This document shows positions 22,420 to 32,339 of a stretch of DNA of 64,000 nt, piece by piece. How positions within the stretch are numbered: position 1 is the first letter of the stretch; every line of letters begins with the position of its first letter. A program made the translations under genes and the position numbers. Origin of the DNA: Asterella californica (taxonomy: Eukaryota > Streptophyta > Marchantiopsida > Marchantiales > Aytoniaceae); assembly GCA_036924285.1 (NCBI GenBank), contig JAYKYS010000005.1, positions 868,001-932,000 on the forward strand, given 5' to 3'. The notes beneath the pieces are model-generated. The model did not search any database, had not been told where the DNA came from, and saw only the letters and a list, made by a program, of their open reading frames with translations.

Positions 22420-23463
22420 TTAATGCAAGAAGATCCTCCGTACTTCTACCACTTCCCATGGCAAAACATTCCAAGTAGGCACAACCTCCTCAATCGGCAT
22501 CACAGGTTTTTGCCCTAGTATCAACTCTGCTGGCATGTAACCTGTAACGGTACTATGAGTTGTACGATCTGCCCACAAAGCAAATGGTAGCAGTCTAGGC
22601 CATTCACAGATCTTACCCTTGCAAGCTTTTACCAAAGCTTTGATGATTGGCGGATGACCTCTTTCGCTCTTGCCATTCCCTTCAGGATTGTAAGCAGTGG
22701 TTAACGCCAACTTGATTCCCAATCGCTTGAAGAACTCAACTGCTTCTTGTGCATCCAGCTCACCCCTATCTGCAGTGATCTTTCCCACACACCCATATCT
22801 ACAAATAACATCTTCAAGTAGAAAGCGGCAGACACTAGCAGTGGTCTTCGTCCTCAGAGCACGGCCTTCGACTTGGTTAGATAGATCTTCTCTAGCCAAG
22901 ACTAGATACCTCATTTGTCCAAGTCCAAATGGCATAGTTACCAGATCAACTACCCATTTGTAATGAATGGCTAAAGGATAAGTAGGATGCAATCCATCAC
23001 GATGACGTACGTTGGAATACATCTGGCAGGGTATACAAGATGAAACAAACTGTACTACATCCTTATACATACCCTTCCACCAATACTTTTCCTTCATCTT
23101 GGCAAATGTAGCCCAAACTCCTCTATGACCAGCCCATAAACTCTCATGGAACTCCTTGATCAGCTTCTGCTGCGATTCTAGGTCACATACCACCCGCTGC
23201 GGTATACCTCCTTGTAGCTTAGGGCGCTTCCATAGATGTCCTCCATGTAAAAAGTAACCATAAGCTATCCTACGGATCCTCTTGAAATTTGCATCAGACC
23301 AGCCTTCTTGCCTTTCCAGTGAACTCAAATAGCGCCCAAGATCCAACCACTCGCCAACATACATAGTTTCCTCAAAAAAACTCCAACGAGGCTGCAAAAC
23401 AGCTTCTATCTCTTCTAGCAAGAGCACTAGAATAGAACTCTGTTCCCACATCTTCCTGATCAT
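22420..23463 (-). CDS. Ty3-C integrase core
   Basis: A 347-codon frame with an intact zinc-binding HHCC (FHESLWAGHRGVWATF, then SSCIPCQMY). DDE catalytic residues lie in KWVVDLVTMP, ITADRGELD and EGNGKSERGH. It overlaps the end of the RT-RNase H frame. The switch between the two falls at a run of seven T (23380-23374), where one T fewer would give one continuous frame. It ends out of frame at 22420 through another indel. The integrase would insert element DNA into the host genome. Confidence 0.85.
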   Translation of the reverse strand: MIRKMWEQSSILVLLLEEIEAVLQPRWSFFEETMYVGEWLDLGRYLSSLERQEGWSDANFKRIRRIAYGYFLHGGHLWKRPKLQGGIPQRVVCDLESQQKLIKEFHESLWAGHRGVWATFAKMKEKYWWKGMYKDVVQFVSSCIPCQMYSNVRHRDGLHPTYPLAIHYKWVVDLVTMPFGLGQMRYLVLAREDLSNQVEGRALRTKTTASVCRFLLEDVICRYGCVGKITADRGELDAQEAVEFFKRLGIKLALTTAYNPEGNGKSERGHPPIIKALVKACKGKICEWPRLLPFALWADRTTHSTVTGYMPAELILGQKPVMPIEEVVPTWNVLPWEVVEVRRIFLH

Positions 23464-25513
23464 CTATCATTTCCTTCTCATCGTAATACCTAGCCCTTGA
23501 TAACATATCTGCCACAGGATTATCCTTCCCTGCAATATGTCTAAACTCTGGGTTCAAGGACTTGATATATGCTATCCACCTCAACATAGCAATATCTGGA
23601 GTTGTACAGCTAGTGATCATTCCCAAGAGAGGTAAACAATCTGTCTCCACAACCACAGGTGCTCCTATCAAGTATTCCTTATCACTCTTCATCGCAGTAA
23701 CTACTCCCCATAGCTCTCTCTTGACCTGAGGGTAGTCTCTCTGCCGTGAACTTAATACCTTAGCACCAAAACGCACCACATATCTATTTCCATCCTCATC
23801 GTCTTGTCCTACAGCCCATCCAATGCCAATAGGACTAGTATCAACAGTAAGGATAACAGATCTGCCCAACTCATATGTTACCTTCCGTAGAGTTGGTGGT
23901 GAAGCTAAAAGATCCTTCAACTTCCTCATAGACTCGCTTTGCTCCTCTTGCCACTGAAATCTTTGCCCCTTCCTCAGCAGCTTGTACAACGGATCTGCTA
24001 CATGTGCAAAGTGTGGAATCCATATATGATAAAACACACATGCACCTAGAAACCTTCTCACCTCAGTAACCGATCCACATGTCTCCTTCATCCTTCGGAT
24101 GGCATCAACCTTGTTTGGACAAGGTTTCCGACCATAAGATCCACACAGATGTCTCACTATTAACACCTCCTGTTCTCCAAATACAGACTTTGCTCCTGAT
24201 AAAGTCAAATGAACCTCCTCTTGTCGACTCAGTATCTTATCACAATCAGCTATGTGATCTGCAACAAACTTACGGCACCCCCTCTGATCCATTACCTCAT
24301 TCTTCTCCTCCTCAGCACACCCTTTGATCGGCACATCATCAAGGAATGGCATAGTTTTTTCAGGAATGAAATCCCTCAAAATTTTATTCATGCCATTCAT
24401 CATATGTGCTACAGAATTGGTAGCACCTTGTGGCAAGGTGCACATCCTTAGTAACCCCAAAGGTGTCCTCATTGTAGTCAAGTCTCTACTCTCAAAGGAT
24501 AACTGAAACTGATCGTAACCTGAATATAAGTCTCCCATTGAATAGATAGCACGACCAGCAAAAGCCTCTGCAAACTCGTCTACAATAGGTCCTATACCCA
24601 TATTCCTGATAGTCACCTTGTTAACTGGCTGCATATCTTGAATGAATCTCAAAGCTCCACTCTTCTTCGGAACAGTAAACCATCTGCTAGAATAGGGAGC
24701 TATGGATGGTTCCAAGATACCCATCCTAATCCTCTCATTGAGCAAGTCTATCAACTTCGGTAGATGAGCTCTAGGTACAAGGATAGGACGTAGATTCCAA
24801 GGCACATGCGGTATAGTAAAGATTACCATAGGTGCAACTACACTTGGATCTACACATCCTACTTCATGTGACTCAAACGCAAACGTCTTACCATGCCTAG
24901 ATAACATCTCCCTGAAGCTCTCCTTCTCTTGCTTAGTAAGAAATCCATCACCTCCAATCCTCAGGTCCTTCAGTGTTGTTTCTGTAAACTGGTGCCCAAT
25001 TCTTCTCGGCCCTCTAAGCGTCGGTTCTCGTGCAGCTTGCTCCATCTTCTGATTGTAATCGAGTGGCAAAGGCAAAGCCACTGGTTTGACTTTCTTTGCC
25101 ACTGACTTGTACTTGGTCTCCACATACACCTCTTGCCGATCTATAAACTTATCAATAACATCATAAAGCTCCTTGGAGCTCACTCTCACCACTCTATCTA
25201 CATCATCTGTAGAGCTTTCTAATATAGATTTCAACTCTCCTATAGTATCTACCAAATACTGCTCTTCAAACACTCCAGATATGTATTCATCTCCTGCTAA
25301 CTCTCCACTATCCCACAAAGATTGCTGTACATACTTCACATGTTGTTTCTCAAACCTCTTCAGATTCTCAACCTTCCTATAACACACTGATCCACATGAC
25401 GTCAATCCTAAGAAGCTAGTGGATAAAGCTTCCTGCTCTACTGGATCAGGCGAGAATCCTAGCTCTACTGTACCGTTGAAGTCTCGCTCTTCAATGGTAC
25501 TCTGCCAAAACCC
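23372..25513 (-). CDS. Ty3-C reverse transcriptase-RNase H (-1 frame)
   Basis: About 713 codons open from the slippery heptamer at 25513. A TAG in this frame lies immediately upstream, so entry must be by frameshift from gag. It shows the RT blocks WFTVPKKSGALRFIQDMQPV, MGDLYSGYDQFQLSF and CTLPQGATNS, and the catalytic FLDD box (MPFLDDVPIKGC). RNase H has VILTVDTSPIGIGWAV, KRELWGVVTAMK and ETDCLPLLGM, with DNPVADMLSRA at its end. The first Met is 36 codons after the heptamer. It ends at TGA 23374-23372, inside a seven-T run. Confidence 0.9.
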   Translation of the reverse strand, partial: GFWQSTIEERDFNGTVELGFSPDPVEQEALSTSFLGLTSCGSVCYRKVENLKRFEKQHVKYVQQSLWDSGELAGDEYISGVFEEQYLVDTIGELKSILESSTDDVDRVVRVSSKELYDVIDKFIDRQEVYVETKYKSVAKKVKPVALPLPLDYNQKMEQAAREPTLRGPRRIGHQFTETTLKDLRIGGDGFLTKQEKESFREMLSRHGKTFAFESHEVGCVDPSVVAPMVIFTIPHVPWNLRPILVPRAHLPKLIDLLNERIRMGILEPSIAPYSSRWFTVPKKSGALRFIQDMQPVNKVTIRNMGIGPIVDEFAEAFAGRAIYSMGDLYSGYDQFQLSFESRDLTTMRTPLGLLRMCTLPQGATNSVAHMMNGMNKILRDFIPEKTMPFLDDVPIKGCAEEEKNEVMDQRGCRKFVADHIADCDKILSRQEEVHLTLSGAKSVFGEQEVLIVRHLCGSYGRKPCPNKVDAIRRMKETCGSVTEVRRFLGACVFYHIWIPHFAHVADPLYKLLRKGQRFQWQEEQSESMRKLKDLLASPPTLRKVTYELGRSVILTVDTSPIGIGWAVGQDDEDGNRYVVRFGAKVLSSRQRDYPQVKRELWGVVTAMKSDKEYLIGAPVVVETDCLPLLGMITSCTTPDIAMLRWIAYIKSLNPEFRHIAGKDNPVADMLSRARYYDEKEMIDDQEDVGTEFYSSALARRDRSCFAASLEFF
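25450..25513 (-). promoter_or_regulatory. -1 ribosomal frameshift signal of Ty3-C
   Basis: Minus strand. Slippery heptamer G GGT TTT (25513-25507) in the gag frame, then a 6-nt spacer GGCAGA. Stem 1 has 5' arm 25500-25489 and 3' arm 25481-25470 (11 pairs, one A/C mismatch). The 7-nt loop is 25488-25482, and its GCGAGA (25487-25482) pairs perfectly with TCTCGC at 25555-25550 read as 25455-25450 on this strand (downstream side). The result is an H-type pseudoknot. The -1 frame has a stop just before the heptamer and is open after it; the gag TAG (25467-25465) lies just past stem 1. Confidence 0.88.
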
Positions 25514-27837
25514 CTAGACTCTCTAAACTCCTGAGTAATCTTAGGCAGTGGACGGTCTCTCAAGCTATCACGATTCCTCTCATGTTCTGCAGCAACGGTC
25601 AAAAACTGAACAGCTCTTTTGCCGTCTCTACTACGTATCCTAGCATAGGCTGAACCATCATCCATAACTCGTGTCTCCTTTCTAACAGCAGTAATGTAAG
25701 GCTGCCCTAGAATGATAGGATAGGTTGACATGTCTTGCACAAAGAAATTCTGAACATCACTGATGTCACCCACAGTTACCTTGATGTTGGGACAAGCACC
25801 ATAGAGTTCTCCCCTCTGGTTGTTGGCAGCACGGATAAGCCATCCATGATCGGTGTCTATGGGCCACCTCCCACGCTTGTACAGCTCCTTAGACATCAGA
25901 TTAATCTCTGAGCCATGATCAATCAACGCCACCACAGGTTCCTCTAGATCTCTCAGCTTCACTAAGGTCTCTGTGGTTGCTCTCGCCCAATGGTTGTGAG
26001 AATAATGGCTCTTCTGCGATGCTTCCACCTCATCTTCAAACCTCACGTGCTGATTTGATCTTCCCTCTGATACTTGAGAGCAGTAACCAGCAATCTCATC
26101 CTCCTCATCCTCCGACAGTTTGGTCCCTAGAGCGTTAAGCGTAGCTGCTTCACCCAAAATCTGACGTTTCCTCTTGATGATATCTATGATAACCTCATGG
26201 AACTCACGCTTTGCTATCCCAAGAATCTCACCCAAGGTAAACTCAACCTTCCCATTCAAGATACGATTCTCTAACACCTGCTTCAGGTCTGTAGCAATCT
26301 CAATATCAGACTGAAGTTTGTATGCAGGCATCTTACCCTTCTCCTTGCTTCTCTCCTTCTCCTTTGGTGTTGTAGGTGGTAGATCCTCCATAGTCTCTTC
26401 CCGAGTAGGTGTTGTCTCTTGCCTTGCCTCTGGTCTAGCCCTTTCACTCCTTGTAGCAGGTCGTTTGGCTGTAGAAGCCTCACCTGCATCCTCCCTCCTG
26501 CGTTTTTCTTCTAGTACAGCTTCATGCTGACTTCTTGCAACATAAGCATGCACTGACATAGTATCCACAGGGTCATTCCATCCTGTAGCTTCTCGAATTG
26601 AGTTGCCAACCCTTCGTAGCACATCCTTGTCTAGCTCTGTTCTAGCTACGGACCGCACTACATCAGACCACAACCCAGCAGTCCCTTTCTCTCTCTCCAT
26701 TTCCACTTTCACTCCACAGGTAGCAGCATTCACAAGAGAAACAGCATGTGATGCTGATATCTCATTCACAAGCCTCTTCATACCACCCTTGCCAAAGTTG
26801 GTTCCCAACATCATCCCAGTCTCTCTCAGATGGATCTTACCATCTTTGAAGAAGATCAGATCCTTCCTCAATGCATCTGAAAACTCCCCACAATCTCTTC
26901 TTACATGGTCTAGGCTATCACACCATATACAACGATGAACAAAGCCTTCTCTCATCTGAGGTCTCTGCATAGCAGGCTGTACATTCTGCTCCTTCTCTTC
27001 TAACCTAGTGAGCTTAAGCTTAAGCTCCTTCATACCCTTAATCAACTCATCAAGCGGTGAGTCTTCCTCTCTAGCAATTACCAAAGCGGGCTTAGTAGGC
27101 AACTGCTTGACAGGAATTATCAGAGGTGCTGCTTCACTTACCACCACCTTGTCCCTTCTTCTCTGTCTCTTGGCCAGCAAAGAAACAGCCTCTTCAACCT
27201 CCTTCCAGTCAGTCTTCAATCCTCTCTCCTCACTCTTGTCTTCCAACAACAGCTCAAGCTTTTCCTGAATAGTCACGTCCGCTGCTTGTAGGAAAAGCTC
27301 TGTCTTCTCCACCTCTAGTGTAAGCTTTTCTGTCCTAGAAAGCTGAGCATACTGACGATCAAACTCCCTTAACAACTCATTTACAGACAAACCTTTGTTA
27401 GGCTTCACCACCCACTCCAAGAATGTTCTCTTGGTCACCCTCTCTGAGTCTTCAGTGTAGTACTCTTCCTTCAAAGCTCGCATAAAGCTCTCCCAACTCT
27501 GTCCTTGCTGCTGCTTGAGCTCCTTCACACGCCCACGAATCTCAGGGACAACAGCAAGTTCAAAGTTCTCCACCATCTCCTTCTCAGGTACCTTGTTCAC
27601 CTCCATCTCCCTAGCATAGTATCGCACATACTTGGAAATATCTGTACCCTTGAACTGGTCCATCTGGTGCACCACAGATTGCAACGCCTTGGTTGCTAAC
27701 ACCTCCTTCCTCTCTGTGCTCTGCTGCTGCTGCATGAACATGGAAAAAGCTTGGAACATCTTCATCGTAGCAGCATCAAACTGAATAGGTTGCTGAGCAG
27801 CAGCAGCACCCCCACTTGATGATCCTTGGTTGGCCAT
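25465..27837 (-). CDS. Ty3-C Gag-protease polyprotein
   Basis: 790 codons, intact. Residues 1-40 are a Gly/Ala/Gln-rich leader. A Gag capsid-like region spans about 45-200 (DISKYVRYYAREMEV, WESFMRALKEEY). A charged coiled-coil-like stretch lies at about 265-285, and a perfect CX2CX4HX4C knuckle at 303-316 (CIWCDSLDHVRRDC). A Lys/Glu/Arg-rich linker is followed by a retropepsin domain with its active site at about 638-643 (LIDHGSEINLM), Asp-His-Gly in place of Asp-Ser/Thr-Gly, and IILGQPYI later. Protease is therefore translated together with Gag, before the frameshift. The start ATG is 77 nt inside the 5' LTR, the first good start after it. Confidence 0.92.
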   Translation of the reverse strand: MANQGSSSGGAAAAQQPIQFDAATMKMFQAFSMFMQQQQSTERKEVLATKALQSVVHQMDQFKGTDISKYVRYYAREMEVNKVPEKEMVENFELAVVPEIRGRVKELKQQQGQSWESFMRALKEEYYTEDSERVTKRTFLEWVVKPNKGLSVNELLREFDRQYAQLSRTEKLTLEVEKTELFLQAADVTIQEKLELLLEDKSEERGLKTDWKEVEEAVSLLAKRQRRRDKVVVSEAAPLIIPVKQLPTKPALVIAREEDSPLDELIKGMKELKLKLTRLEEKEQNVQPAMQRPQMREGFVHRCIWCDSLDHVRRDCGEFSDALRKDLIFFKDGKIHLRETGMMLGTNFGKGGMKRLVNEISASHAVSLVNAATCGVKVEMEREKGTAGLWSDVVRSVARTELDKDVLRRVGNSIREATGWNDPVDTMSVHAYVARSQHEAVLEEKRRREDAGEASTAKRPATRSERARPEARQETTPTREETMEDLPPTTPKEKERSKEKGKMPAYKLQSDIEIATDLKQVLENRILNGKVEFTLGEILGIAKREFHEVIIDIIKRKRQILGEAATLNALGTKLSEDEEDEIAGYCSQVSEGRSNQHVRFEDEVEASQKSHYSHNHWARATTETLVKLRDLEEPVVALIDHGSEINLMSKELYKRGRWPIDTDHGWLIRAANNQRGELYGACPNIKVTVGDISDVQNFFVQDMSTYPIILGQPYITAVRKETRVMDDGSAYARIRSRDGKRAVQFLTVAAEHERNRDSLRDRPLPKITQEFRESRGFGRVPLKSETSTVQ

Positions 27838-27913
27838 GATATCTGATCCTGTAACACTCTCAAGAAAACTCCCACCCTAGGTGTTTCACGTCGAGTTCAC
27901 CAAAAAGAGAGTA

Positions 27914-29286
27914 TGTCGGAGTGTGATCCGTCTACCTAGGAAAGCGCCGGGCTTCTGGCTGTGGTTGTTTACTCAAGAGGTTGGCTTTCAGGTCACAACA
28001 GGAGCTATAAACACTCACACAGGAGTGTAGGATCCTCTGATATGCTCAAAAAGCGAAATCTAGGTCTCACTGGTAGTAATAGGCTTAGGCGGTGAACTTT
28101 GACACACAAGGAGAGGAAAACTATGAAGGTTTAGACTTCTAAACTTCCCCTACATGCAAATGAGGCACTACTGAACACATACACGAAGTTTCAGCCTGAG
28201 ATCAAATTCTGACACGGAGATATGAACAGAAAAGTTCTGAATAAGAGAATTATGGCAATTTCTGGTACCTAGACAGCTATTCAGACATAGAACAGAGAAT
28301 TGGCTCGATGAATTTCAAATCTTCTCACAGTATTTGAAGTCTACAGGATGCTGAACATCCCTGTGAAGTTGGGACTCCTGAATGTTTGTAGAACTCCAGA
28401 TCTCCTTCTCTAAAGTCGCTGCTCTAGATTAAGAGCTTTTCAGACCCCCTCTGCTTCAGCGGCCGCCCTGAATTACTCAGTTACTCAAATGATTCGAAAC
28501 TTTTTGGACAGTCGTAGCCCTCCTGACAGTGAACGCAACCACGAAGTTTTGAAGTGATTTCCTCAATTCTGCTGCAATTGGCACCGAAAACCCCAAAATC
28601 AACAAAAGTGATGCAGTTTTGACACAATCCGAACTTCAATTGGGCATAACTCCTTGTTTATTGATCCAAATCGAGCAAAAATTTCACTGACAGTGCTTGG
28701 CACGACGAGCTCTCTCTTCCTGTGTTCTCAGATTTCGAAGATCCCCCACCAATTCTTCGAACTCTCCTCTAGAGCTCTATTTCTAAACTTAGAGTTTTAC
28801 AAAAGACAAAAATGGACCAATGGGAGTTCATAGCTCCACTTGACTGTCCTTTTGTGCCTTAAACTACCTGGTAACTTATCTACACTCATAAGCTACCACG
28901 TCAAGCCCCCTAGAGTGCCAGCGTAAAACTTAAACTACCTAAAATGACACATAGCCCTGAAAATTAACTTAAATTAGCTAGAAAGCGTGCATGGGCGACA
29001 AGTAAGTACAACCCATGAGCTCAAACCACTATCAGCATGGAAACCCTAAGTTATGTACATTGAACGTCATAGACAAGTAAGAAGTCACTTGCACAAGCGC
29101 ACAAATGCTTGAACAAGATAACTAACATACTATCAGTCTACTAGGACTCAAAATAGTATTAACACCGTATGCAAAGGTGTCAAACATATATATAAAGGAC
29201 TAGAAGTAGTATGAGCTAACTTCTAGAACTACCAAACCTAAGCGTCGGAGTAGAAGTCAAGCATGTAGCCGCCAAATGGCGCGACA
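27914..29286 (-). repeat. Ty3-C 5' LTR
   Basis: 1373 bp; differs from the partner at about two sites (near 28180 and 28418). Inside the element on the minus strand, a TGG-starting sequence (TGGTGAACTCGACGTG) about 10 nt from the LTR is a possible primer-binding site; the tRNA is not identified. Confidence 0.95.
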
Positions 29287-30115
29287 ACGTCATCGGTGCA
29301 ATCTGCTGTAGATAGATATAATCGTCAGGATGAAACCTACGAATCGATGACTGATAACCTCCTCCTCGAATAGTCGCATATCGCAATGTATCTCTATGCT
29401 GAGCAATCGCTAGGTTCTCAAAAGTCATAGGTATAACTCTCCGAAATATCTCTACTCGTTGAGAACATGCATTCACCCACATATTCGAGTCATCAAGGTT
29501 CAGCACCTCAGTAGAATCACGACGAATGGCTGAAGATAGATCTGGATCTCGGCCATACAATAGAAAATACGGTGAGAAGGAACCAAAAGACGCTTGTCGA
29601 CTAAATGATAGCCCATAACCAACCATGGTAACTGCACATCCCAATCTCCCAAATGGTCCTTATGCAAGCCATACTTACGCAATCCTCTCTCCACCGTTTG
29701 AACTATCCTCTCCGCCAAACCATCCGTCTCAAGATGATCTCGAGATGTAGTCCGATGATCAATCAGCACCTGATCACACAAGGCTTGAAACTCACCAAGA
29801 AACTCTGTACCTTGGTCCGTCAGCACTTCAGATGGTGCTCCAAAATGACTCAGCATTCGATCTAAGAATGCATACGTCGTCCCTTCACTCGTCTTGTCCG
29901 GTAATACCACCAACTCAATCCACTTGGAGAAGTGCTCCACCATCACCAACACATACCGGTGATGACGTATGGTCAATGGTAAGGGTCCCGCAAAATTCAA
30001 ACTCCAACGATAACCCAACCTCATAATCGATAAGGGGTGTAACTGTGGAGTAGGAGCATTAAATGATGCTCGTACTCGATCACAAACCACACATCGTGCG
30101 ACAAACTACTGCACA
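29287..30115 (-). pseudogene. Ty3-B integrase core
   Basis: Fragments include the second half of the zinc motif (ARCVVCDRV) and catalytic blocks WSLNFAGPLP, LTDQGTEFLGEF and DGLAERIVQTVERGL. The first catalytic Asp is replaced by Asn here. It continues with FSPYFLLYGRDPDL and DDYIYLQQIAPMT, and is cut at 29287 by the Ty3-C LTR. The rest of the protein is at 20578-20230. At least one frameshift (near 29500-29640) is present. Confidence 0.85.
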
Positions 30116-30639
30116 TCGATGTGCATACCAGCCACCAATATTGTCCTTGGAGTAAGCTATGTGTACGCTTCATCCCAAAATGTCTCAACTCCTCATGGGC
30201 ATGTCGTACTAACTGCGTCCTTGGGATGGATGTGACACTATTTGTACTCTCTCATCATCTCACACTCGAAGTACATGTCGTCCTTCTCGTCGCAATCTCT
30301 TCGCTCGTTGACACGATCTCGCTCCTTGACGCTTACTGTGCCTACCACCACGCTAGTACTAGATACTCCATTACGGTCACATTGTCGTGGATATCTCGCT
30401 GGTCTGAAACACCATCTCCATCCTCAAGATCCGGAGACTCGTCATCTACTCTCTGACTTGAGAAAGATAAGACCTAGTCCTCCATACTAGAGTTCATGAC
30501 CAACACACAAAGAAAGATAGATGCATGCCACCCTAGCACTATCTCCTCATCAACCACGTCATGCCATCGAGCCCTAGTCTGATCCTGCTGACTCGTGCAT
30601 GAGTTGCGACTCAATCCATCGGCATCTAGGTTTGCAACT

Positions 30640-31814
30640 CCAGGTTATGAATTACATGGAAGTCATACTCCTGTAAGATAAGAGCCCATCATGCAAGCTT
30701 CCATGTAAGCTTGTCGGAATCCATCAACCACTTGAGCGATTGGTGATCAGTGATGAGAGTAAAAGGGTTCTCAAACAGATAACATCGAAAGTGTGCAACA
30801 GCTCACATTGCCGTCAAGCACTCTCTCTCAAACGAACTATATCTCACTTCCGTCGAATTGTTGAAGCGACTGGCATACGTCACCATGAACTCTTTTTTCT
30901 CATCATCATGCTGAGTCAGCACTGCTCCAAGTCCTAACATACTCCAATCACTATGCAGTTGAAAAGGACGCCCCCTAACGTGTCTCCTCAAGATGGGAGC
31001 AGATGTCAACTTATCCTTGAGCTCTACAAAAGCTCGCTCTTGTTCATCTCTCCATTGCTACTCTTGGTCCACCTTCATCAGCTTGGTCAATGGCTTCGCA
31101 ATTGCACTAAACCCTTTCACGTATCGACGATAAAAGTTTGTCAAACCAACAAATGTCCAAACTCGACTCACATCTGTAGGACGTGGGATACGTGCGATAG
31201 CTTCAACCTTCGTCTGTTGAACACCCAATCCACCTGGGTAGATGGTGTGGCCCAGATACTTTACCAACTTCTGAAAGAACTTGCACGGTTGAGAGCTCAG
31301 GGTGTAACTTCAACCCATGAGCTCTCAACCGCTCGAACACATCCCGTAAGTGTCTCTCGTGCTCCTCCACTGTAGCTCTATAGACTAAGATGTCGTCAAT
31401 ATCACATCTGACAAAATCCAATCCTGCTAGGATTCTATCCATCACCCTTTGGAACTCAGCAGAGACGTTCTTCAACCCAAATGATAAGAACCGCCACTGA
31501 TACAAACAATCCTTGCCGTGAGAGTCAATTCCCTTGAGTGTTGTCTTAGACTTATCTTCTTTTCTCACCGGCAACTGATGACACCCTGCTCGAAGATCTA
31601 AAGTATTGAAGATTTTCACATGCCCCACTGCATCAAAGATCTCCTCAAGTGTCGGCATGGCATACTTATCGGACTTTGTCTGCCGATTGATAAGACGGTA
31701 GTCTCCACACGTGTGCCTATCCGTGCAGTTGTCATACATATCTTTCTTTGCTGGCATAACTGTGGCAGATGCATACTCTTCGTGCGACATCTCCATCAAT
31801 CCAACCTCCAACAA
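30640..31814 (-). pseudogene. Ty3-B reverse transcriptase and RNase H
   Basis: The first frame (31814-31300) carries ASATVMPAKKD, HTCGDYRLINRQT and FNTLDLRAGCHQLPV; the fingers block is QWRFLSFGLKNVSAEF and the catalytic box is IDDILVYR. A frameshift at a local inverted duplication (31286-31331) leads to a second frame with VKYLGHTIYPGGLGV and GLTNFYRRYVKGFSAI (thumb). A third segment (31009-30803) is the RNase H start with HSDWSMLGLGAVLTQHD and YSSFERECLTAM. The fingers motif is altered from the usual MPFGLxNAP. Confidence 0.85.
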
Positions 31815-32339
31815 GTCTTAAGTCCTACTCTGAATCAAGGCTCTCTCCATGTCATTGTATCTGTAAGGACGTCGAAAGTTTGGCGTGTCATTAGTCAAGT
31901 CGATCAGTATACCATGTCCCTCTCAAGGTACCCAAATCCTTCATACTGAAGGCAAAACAATTCTTGTAGCTCTTCAAATCTCTGAACTCTTCGTCTCTCC
32001 TCTCTTCTTCGTCTCTCCTCTCCTATAAGCTTGGGTCCAATCTATGGCTCTCAAGTATCCTCTGTCCCCATGCTAGAGGTAGAAGACGAAGTCATTGACT
32101 GCTATCTTGCAGCCTTTGGAGCAGTTTCTTTTTACTCACCACCAACAACCTCCACCGCCACTGTGCAAAAAACTCTTGCAGTCCTAGCTGCAAGTTCCAC
32201 ACTCTCTCCTATGACATCTCTTGATGTCCAAGGATGACAAACTTCACACACCTCGCCCCCAGCCTTTGTCTCCACCGACTCGATAGACAAAGAGCTCAGA
32301 AGTGTCCAAGCAGTAACACCTGTCGATCGCATCCGACGC

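Larger units (their letters stand above)
20579..29286 (-). mobile_element. Young Ty3/gypsy Ty3-C nested in Ty3-B
   Basis: It has two LTRs of exactly 1373 bp with perfect 5-bp inverted ends (TGTCG and CGACA). ACGT flanks the element on both sides as target-site duplication (a fifth base is ambiguous with the LTR end). By eye I find about two differences between the LTRs, so the insertion is recent. Minus-strand coding order is gag-protease (27837-25465), RT-RNase H in the -1 frame (25513-23372), integrase (23463-22420) and integrase end (22419-22000). It landed in the integrase frame of Ty3-B, between 29287 and 20578. Confidence 0.96.

Noticed and set aside
23372..23385. Programmed frameshift at the seven-T run in Ty3-C pol
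   Set aside because: The shift needed is +1, the upstream base breaks the X XXY YYZ pattern, and two more random indels follow; mutation or sequencing error is simpler.
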